Source: Gordonia phthalatica
Lineage (GTDB): Bacteria > Actinomycetota > Actinomycetes > Mycobacteriales > Mycobacteriaceae
Length of the DNA stretch: 64,000 nucleotides
Assembly (NCBI RefSeq): GCF_001305675.1
Contig: NZ_CP011853.1
Location: 806,001-870,000 of the forward strand
Direction of reading: 5' to 3'
Every line of letters starts with the position of its first letter. Within the stretch, counting starts at the first letter, position 1. A program made the translations under genes and the position numbers. Under the pieces are notes generated by a model. It had not been told where the DNA came from, made no database searches, and saw only the letters and a program-made list of their open reading frames with translations. Below, piece by piece: positions 59,569 through 64,000 of this stretch.

Positions 59569-60519
59569 TCAGAGGGCGCGCAGTGCGCCGACGGGACGGC
59601 CGCCGCCGAGAGCGACCGATTCGAAGAGCGGAGCGAGGGACTCGGCGAGGTCCGGACGGAGGTCGGCGAGTGCGGCCGCGGCGACGGGCATCCTGGCCCG
59701 GTCGCCGCCGTCGGCGATCTTGAGGGCGAGAGCGGTGCCGTCGCGGAGGGCGAGGAGTTGGATCCCCTCGAAGCCGTCCTTGGCGACGGCGCCGGGGAGT
59801 GCGCGCATGACGGAGGTGACATCGCGGTCCTCACCGGCGACCAGTTCGGGGTGGGCGCGCATCGCGTCCGCGACGGCCGCCTCCGGGGTGCCGGGTGCCG
59901 CCGTGGTCAGGCGGGCGAACGCCCGCGCCATGCCGTCGAGGGTCAGGGCGTAGACCGGGGTGCCGCAGCCGTCGGTGGAGGCGATCGCGATGGTCTCGCC
60001 GGTGAGGTCTTCGACGGCGTCGCGGAGGACCCTGGCGATCGGATGGTCGAGGGCGAGGTAGTCCGGCAGCGACCAACCGCGCTGCACGCAGAGTGCGAGC
60101 AGCGCCGCGTGCTTGCCCGAGCAGTTCTGCGCGAGCCGGGTGGGGCCGTGCCCGGCCCGCAGCCAGGCCGCGCGTTCGGCGACGCCGTACGGCAGGTCCG
60201 GGGCGTTGCGCAGTGCGTCCGCGGTCAGCCCGGCGTCGGCCAGCGTGGACCGCGCGACGTCCTGGTGCCGCGGAGCACCGGAGTGACTGGCCGCGGCCAA
60301 TGCCAACTGCTCGGTGGTCAGGGCCAGGCCGGCGCGGAGGAGGCCGACGGCGAAGAGCGGCTTGAGGGCCGAGCGAGGGTAGAAACGGTCGCTCTGGACG
60401 CCGTCGCGACGGAGGACCCCGCCGGTCGGGTTCACGACGACGAGGCTCCCGTGATGGACGGACTCGACGATCTCGCCGCGGGTCTGGACGGCGAGGGGGA
60501 CGTGGTGGGGAAGGGTCAT
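59569..60519 (-). CDS. L-asparaginase (thermolabile, Rhizobium etli-type family)
   Basis: 316 residues. Asparaginase_II family (distinct from the E. coli AnsA/AnsB fold): TRGEIVESVHHGSLVVV at the start, RSALKPLFAVGLLRAG (about residue 49), QNCSGKHAALLALC (about 132-145) and STDGCGTPVYALTLDGMA (about 180-197) are characteristic and hold the catalytic Ser/Lys/Cys. It hydrolyses asparagine to aspartate and ammonia in the cytosol. The ATG overlaps the regulator stop (ATGA). First catabolic step of the operon. Confidence 0.9.
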   Translation of the reverse strand: MTLPHHVPLAVQTRGEIVESVHHGSLVVVNPTGGVLRRDGVQSDRFYPRSALKPLFAVGLLRAGLALTTEQLALAAASHSGAPRHQDVARSTLADAGLTADALRNAPDLPYGVAERAAWLRAGHGPTRLAQNCSGKHAALLALCVQRGWSLPDYLALDHPIARVLRDAVEDLTGETIAIASTDGCGTPVYALTLDGMARAFARLTTAAPGTPEAAVADAMRAHPELVAGEDRDVTSVMRALPGAVAKDGFEGIQLLALRDGTALALKIADGGDRARMPVAAAALADLRPDLAESLAPLFESVALGGGRPVGALRAL

Positions 60520-61223
60520 TCGCTCGTGTTCCTGGTGATGGTGGTGACGGCGTCGTGCACGGCGTCGAGGTGATCTCTCATCGCCGCGGCGGCGGCGTCC
60601 GGGTCGCCGTTCACGATGGCGGCGACGATGATGCGGTGCTCGGCCTGCGATGGCTCGGTGCGCCCGGCGGTCAGGTTCACGGTCTGCGACTGCTGTGCCA
60701 TGGCGTCCCGCAGGCCGCCGACCATGCGTGCGAAGACCCGGTTGCCGGAGGCCGCGGCGATGGCGCCGTGGAAGTCGGTGTCGAGCTGGACCCACGCGGC
60801 CGGGTCGTCCTCTGCCTCCATGGCGTCGAGCAGGCCGGTCAGCCGTTCGATGTCGGTCGTGGAGCGGCGGGCCGCGGCCAGGCGGGCCGCGGGGATCTCG
60901 AGGTGGGGGCGGGCCTCGAACAGCTCGGTGGCGGAGTAGCTGCCCAGATCGAGATCCGGACGGGCGTCCTGGGCGACGACGAACGTGCCGCGACCGGTCT
61001 CCGTCCTCGTCAGACCGAGCGTCGCACACGACCGCAGCGCCTCCCGGACGACCGAACGGGAGACGCCGTACGCCTCGCCGAGCACGGCCTCCGACGGGAG
61101 TTTGGTGCCGACCGGATCGGCGCCGCTCTCGATGCGATGGCGCAGGGCTTCGAAGACGGCTTCGGCGGCGCTGGTACGCGTGATCCGAAGTCGTCCGGCT
61201 GTCGAGCTGTCTGACAGGTTCAT
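60516..61223 (-). CDS. FadR-type GntR transcriptional regulator of the asparagine operon
   Basis: 235 residues. N-terminal GntR winged helix (about residues 18-80: KLPSEAVLGEAYGVSRSVVREALR) and C-terminal FCD ligand-binding domain with metal-ligand pattern (LDTDFHGAIAAASGN; EHRIIVAAI; MRDHLDAVH). It is the first gene of the operon and translationally coupled to asparaginase, so it probably regulates its own unit in response to asparagine or aspartate. CATACT lies 6 nt before the ATG. Confidence 0.9.
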   Translation of the reverse strand: MNLSDSSTAGRLRITRTSAAEAVFEALRHRIESGADPVGTKLPSEAVLGEAYGVSRSVVREALRSCATLGLTRTETGRGTFVVAQDARPDLDLGSYSATELFEARPHLEIPAARLAAARRSTTDIERLTGLLDAMEAEDDPAAWVQLDTDFHGAIAAASGNRVFARMVGGLRDAMAQQSQTVNLTAGRTEPSQAEHRIIVAAIVNGDPDAAAAAMRDHLDAVHDAVTTITRNTSE

Positions 61224-61229
61224 GGATCA

Positions 61230-61235
61230 AGTATG
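61230..61235 (-). promoter_or_regulatory. -10 element of the asparagine-use operon (leaderless)
   Basis: CATACT on the minus strand, 6 nt before ATG 61223. It lies 76 bp from the plus-strand -10 at 61311, so the two divergent units share about 100 bp of control DNA. No clear palindrome for the GntR protein was found. Confidence 0.4.
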
Positions 61236-61310
61236 TGACCTGCGGCACGTCGACGTCAAGGCCTCTCTCGGGACACCACGCGCGGTGGGGTATGGCGAGG
61301 CCGGTCCGAC

Positions 61311-61316
61311 TACCGT
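61311..61316 (+). promoter_or_regulatory. -10 element of the SDR gene (leaderless)
   Basis: TACCGT, 7 nt before ATG 61324. Confidence 0.4.
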
Positions 61317-61323
61317 GGGGGCC

Positions 61324-62148
61324 ATGACCAAATCGATCACCGGGCAGCGGACTGTGCTGGTCACCGGGGCAAGCAGTGGAATCGGCGAAGCGGTGGCACG
61401 ACAGTTCGTGGCGCTGGGACACAAGGTGTACGGCACCAGCCGGAACCCTGAGACGGTGAAGAACCCGATCCCCGGCGTCACCTACGTGCGTTTGGACAAC
61501 GCCGACTACGAGTCGGCGAAGGCCTGCGCCGAGGAGATCGGCGACCTCGACATCCTGATCAACAATGCGGGCGAGAGTGCGGCGGGCGCCTTCGAGGACA
61601 CCCCGATGGATGCCGTCGAGCACCTCTTCGCCGTGAACGTCTTCGGTCCGGTGGCGCTCACCAAGGCGGTGCTCCCGCGCATGCGGCACCGTCGCACCGG
61701 GACCATCGTGATGGTCGGGTCCATGCTGTCGAGCTTCCCGGTGGCCTTCCGCACCAACTACGCGGCCACCAAGTCGGCGCTCAAGGGATACGCGATGGCG
61801 CTGCGCCGCGAGGTGGCGCCGTACGGCATCCGAGTCACGACGGTGGAGCCCGGCACCATCGCCACCGGCATCGGCGACCGTCGCACCGTCCACATCAAGC
61901 CCGACTCCGTGTACCGCGAGGAGTACGAGACCCTCGCGGCCGCGACCCGCAGGAACGAGGGCAAGGGCATCGCCGCGTCGGCGATGGCGGAGACCATCGT
62001 CGAGGCCGCGCTCGCCGAGAACCCGAAGCCGCTCTACGCCCGCGGCAACCGCGCGCCGGTCGTCTTCGCCCTCCGCAGACTGGTTCCGCGGCAGGCGGTG
62101 CTGGACCTGACCTCGCGCGTCCACGGGCTCGCCAAGATCCGACGCTGA
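61324..62148 (+). CDS. Short-chain dehydrogenase/reductase
   Basis: 274 residues. Classical SDR with TGASSGIG (about residues 14-21), NNAGES near 80, SMLSS and catalytic YAATK (about 145-149). The C-terminal half fits the group annotated as oxidoreductase/retinol dehydrogenase-like (Rv0484c-like). NADP preference is suggested by TSRNPE after the second strand. Substrate unknown. Monocistronic: leaderless-type start, strong terminator 12 nt after the stop. Confidence 0.9.
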   Translation: MTKSITGQRTVLVTGASSGIGEAVARQFVALGHKVYGTSRNPETVKNPIPGVTYVRLDNADYESAKACAEEIGDLDILINNAGESAAGAFEDTPMDAVEHLFAVNVFGPVALTKAVLPRMRHRRTGTIVMVGSMLSSFPVAFRTNYAATKSALKGYAMALRREVAPYGIRVTTVEPGTIATGIGDRRTVHIKPDSVYREEYETLAAATRRNEGKGIAASAMAETIVEAALAENPKPLYARGNRAPVVFALRRLVPRQAVLDLTSRVHGLAKIRR

Positions 62149-62160
62149 GCGAGACGAGAG

Positions 62161-62207
62161 AAGTGTCGTCGAATCGGGCCCCACGCCCGGTACGACGACA
62201 CTTTTCT
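62161..62207 (+). terminator. Terminator after the SDR gene
   Basis: An 11-bp outer stem (AAGTGTCGTCG with 62193-62203), an inner CGGGC/GCCCG stem, and a TTTTCT tail at the 3' side. Confidence 0.85.
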
Positions 62208-62218
62208 GCGTCGGGACC

Positions 62219-62968
62219 TCACCAGGGTGACGAGACGGCCTCCAGGACAGCGTCGGCGATCTCCGACCGGCAGATCACGAAATCCGGCATGTATGCGTGG
62301 GGTGTGTTGTAGACGATCGGGCTGCCGTCCAGGCGACTGCAGTGCAGGCCCGCGGCCAGGGCGACGCCGACCGGCGCGCAGTTGTCCCACTCGTACTGGC
62401 CGCCGGAGTGCACGTAGGCGTCGACGTCGCCGCGCACCACCGCCATCGCCTTGGCCCCCGCGGAGCCGATGCGGACCGGCGTCAGTCCGAGGCGTTCGGA
62501 GACCGCCGCCGAATGATAGGTGTGCCCGTAGCGGCTGACCGCGAGGCGACCGGTCAGCGGACCGTCCACCGCGGCGACCTCATCGCTGCGGAAGACCTCA
62601 CCTTTCGCGGGCAGGGAGACGGCGGCGACCTCGGGGGAACCGTCGATCGCGAGCGCCACGTGCACCGCCCAGTCGGATGTCCCCATCGCGAACTCGCTGG
62701 TGCCGTCGAGCGGGTCGATGATCCAGACGCGCTGCGCGGTGGATCGGTTGCCGACGTCGTCGCCCTCCTCGGACAGCACCGCGTCGTGCGGACGGTGCCT
62801 GCGGAGGACGGTGGAGATCCACGCCTGCGCCAGCGCGTCACCGACGTCGCCGACCAGATGCCCGGTGAGGAGGTCGTCGTGGCGGATGCCGACCAGCACC
62901 TTCCCCGCGCCTTCGGCGATCGCTGCGGCCAACTCGGCATCGGACATCGCAGACGGTGAGTGGCGCAT
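62219..62968 (-). CDS. cysQ: Inositol-phosphatase-family enzyme, CysQ type
   Basis: 249 residues. Mg-dependent phosphatase that removes the 3'-phosphate from PAP/PAPS (sulfur assimilation) and can act on inositol phosphate or fructose bisphosphate. Metal motif 1 AVLSEEGDD (Glu, about residue 66), motif WIIDPLDGTSEF (about 82-93) and C-terminal YEWDNCAPVGVALAAG. Closest in layout to M. tuberculosis CysQ (Rv2131c). ATG 62968 is used; ATG 62947 is possible. Divergent from the fpg-like gene. Confidence 0.85.
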   Translation of the reverse strand: MRHSPSAMSDAELAAAIAEGAGKVLVGIRHDDLLTGHLVGDVGDALAQAWISTVLRRHRPHDAVLSEEGDDVGNRSTAQRVWIIDPLDGTSEFAMGTSDWAVHVALAIDGSPEVAAVSLPAKGEVFRSDEVAAVDGPLTGRLAVSRYGHTYHSAAVSERLGLTPVRIGSAGAKAMAVVRGDVDAYVHSGGQYEWDNCAPVGVALAAGLHCSRLDGSPIVYNTPHAYMPDFVICRSEIADAVLEAVSSPW

Positions 62969-63020
62969 CCACTTACTAGATCACAATGCCAACCCATCAC
63001 GCCGCGAACCCGAGGTGGCG

Positions 63021-63026
63021 CACACT
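63021..63026 (+). promoter_or_regulatory. -10 element of the Fpg/Nei gene (leaderless, CACACT type)
   Basis: CACACT, exactly 6 nt before ATG 63033, inside the recurring string CACACTGGA. Confidence 0.4.
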
Positions 63027-63032
63027 GGACCC

Positions 63033-63926
63033 ATGCCGGAGCTCCCCGAGATCACCGCCATCGCCACCTTCCTCGACTCCCGCGCGGCCGGTCTTCCGAT
63101 CCGCCGGGTCGACGTCGCCTCCCTCGCCGTGCTCAAGACCGCCGATCCGCCGTACACCGCACTCGCCGGACGGATCGTGTCGGCAGTGGATCGAATCGGC
63201 AAGTACCTCGTCATCCGCACCGTCGCGGGCCCCGACAGCGCAGCCGACGACGACCCGGAGATCGACCTCGTCCTCCACCTCTCGCGCGCGGGTTGGGTCC
63301 GCTGGAGCGACGCGCTCTCACAGACTCCGCCGAAACCGGGCGGCAAGGGGCCCATCGCCCTGCGCGTGCACTGCGGCCTGCCGGGGGAGGGCTTCGACGT
63401 CACCGAGGCCGGCACCCAGAAGCGTCTCGCCGCGTGGATCGTGCGCGACACCGCGGACGTGGAACGCATCGCCACCCTCGGGCCGGAGGTGCTGGGCCTG
63501 ACTCGCGACCACCTCGCCGGGATCCTCGCGGGCAGCGGCGCCCGCATCAAGAACCTGCTCACCGACCAGCGGGTGATCGCCGGCGTCGGCAACGCCTACT
63601 CCGACGAGATCCTGCACGTGGCGAAGCTGTCGCCGTTCGCGACGTCGAAGAACTTGACCGACGAGCAGGTCACCGCACTTCACGACGCGATCCGCTCGGT
63701 CCTGCTCGACGCGGTGGCGCGCCTCGAGGGGCAGGAGGCGGCCCGACTCAAGGCCGAGAAACGGACCGGCCTGCGGGTGCACGCCCGGACCGGCCTGCCG
63801 TGCCCGGTGTGCGGGGACACGGTCCGCGAGGTGTCGTTCGCGGACCGCTCGTTCCAGTACTGCCCCACCTGTCAGACGGGCGGCAAGATCCTCGCCGACC
63901 GCCGCATGTCGCGACTGCTCAAGTAG
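63033..63926 (+). CDS. Fpg/Nei-family DNA glycosylase
   Basis: 297 residues. Bifunctional base-excision glycosylase/AP lyase for oxidised bases. N-terminal catalytic MPELPE (Pro2, Glu3), a lysine in DRIGKYLVI (about 56), the H2TH segment RIKNLLTDQRVIAGVGNAYSDEIL (read as about residues 170-193), and a C-terminal zinc finger with CPVC and CPTC. Length and the PELPEITAIATFL start suggest the actinobacterial Nei2-like/Fpg2 branch, not MutM next to polA. Substrate choice (8-oxoG or oxidised pyrimidine) is open. Confidence 0.92.
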   Translation: MPELPEITAIATFLDSRAAGLPIRRVDVASLAVLKTADPPYTALAGRIVSAVDRIGKYLVIRTVAGPDSAADDDPEIDLVLHLSRAGWVRWSDALSQTPPKPGGKGPIALRVHCGLPGEGFDVTEAGTQKRLAAWIVRDTADVERIATLGPEVLGLTRDHLAGILAGSGARIKNLLTDQRVIAGVGNAYSDEILHVAKLSPFATSKNLTDEQVTALHDAIRSVLLDAVARLEGQEAARLKAEKRTGLRVHARTGLPCPVCGDTVREVSFADRSFQYCPTCQTGGKILADRRMSRLLK

Positions 63927-63933
63927 CTCGACA

Positions 63934-64000
63934 TCAGCGTCGAACGGTGGTGCGGACCAGCATCACGTTGTAGTCCTCCCACCGGCTGGCGTTGAAGTAC
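63934..64000 (-). CDS. C-terminal end of a further gene (cut by window edge)
   Basis: The last 21 codons of a minus-strand reading frame end YFNASRWEDYNVMLVRTTVR plus Arg and TGA, 7 bp after the fpg-like stop. Too short to identify. Confidence 0.5.
   Translation of the reverse strand, partial: YFNASRWEDYNVMLVRTTVRR

Noticed and set aside
59569..62184. 871-residue minus-strand frame covering asparaginase and beyond
   Set aside because: Only the part from ATG 60519 matches asparaginase. The rest is an out-of-frame shadow of the GntR and SDR genes.

Overview
The window reads as a chromosomal core segment of a G+C-rich mycolic-acid actinobacterium (order Mycobacteriales). Gordonia or a close relative is my best guess. 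Gene content and order follow the Mycobacterium tuberculosis Rv0858c-Rv0910 segment with local insertions: dapC, the two XPB-helicase genes, rpf, a cspB-like gene, DUF2771/MFS/DUF3027, DUF2530, a TrmH methylase, sepH, serC, gltA, echA6, an MBL hydrolase, ctpE and the Rv0909/Rv0910-type pair. I see no transposase, integrase, phage gene, rRNA or CRISPR array. The accessory DNA consists of small palindromic intergenic repeats, one gene remnant and one frameshifted gene.

Layout. 1-2030: truncated kup potassium transporter (minus) and a Glu-Asp-Phe tRNA cluster with a terminator. 2224-4986: a roughly 920-residue protein made almost entirely of 22-residue Val/Glu/Lys/Pro repeats, the most unusual object here. 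5090-9637: zinc-type dehydrogenase, YceI protein, membrane class III nucleotide cyclase, SDR. 9666-9810: palindromic repeat copy A. 9836-13895: AlkB-like oxygenase, small secreted protein, DapC-type aminotransferase, bacterial XPB. 13958-19100: XPB-associated protein, rpf under a probable c-di-AMP riboswitch, flavin reductase, cold-shock protein. 19112-25182: DUF2771, MFS, DUF3027, then a large GHKL/Hsp90-like ATPase broken by a single-base frameshift. 25248-33370: PAP2 phosphatase, DUF2530, purine permease, Eis-type acetyltransferase, rRNA/tRNA methylase, DUF6928-like protein, SepH, SerC. 33434-38092: gene remnant, yczE/MocR/pdxH vitamin B6 cluster, MFS, and a 168-bp fold-back element.

38097-42856: YihY membrane protein, epoxide-hydrolase-like enzyme, MpaB-type oxygenase with a strong promoter and palindromic operator, and 5-oxoprolinase PxpBC. 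43003-47820: citrate synthase, FKBP isomerase, quinone-oxidoreductase-like enzyme, EchA6, lipoprotein. 47874-50428: aldonolactone oxidase plus an alanine-racemase-fold enzyme behind a 20-bp palindrome. 50552-55689: MBL hydrolase and CtpE, then an Rv0909/Rv0910-like pair that is separated by palindromic repeat copy B and an mpg DNA glycosylase. 55697-61223: membrane-anchored protein, tRNA-Arg, and an asparagine-use operon (GntR regulator, asparaginase, aspartate ammonia-lyase, permease). 61324-64000: SDR, CysQ-type phosphatase, Fpg/Nei glycosylase, and the last codons of a further gene.

Many genes lack a Shine-Dalgarno sequence but have a NANNNT -10 hexamer 6-7 nt before the start codon. This is the arrangement expected of leaderless mRNAs, and it decided several start choices below.
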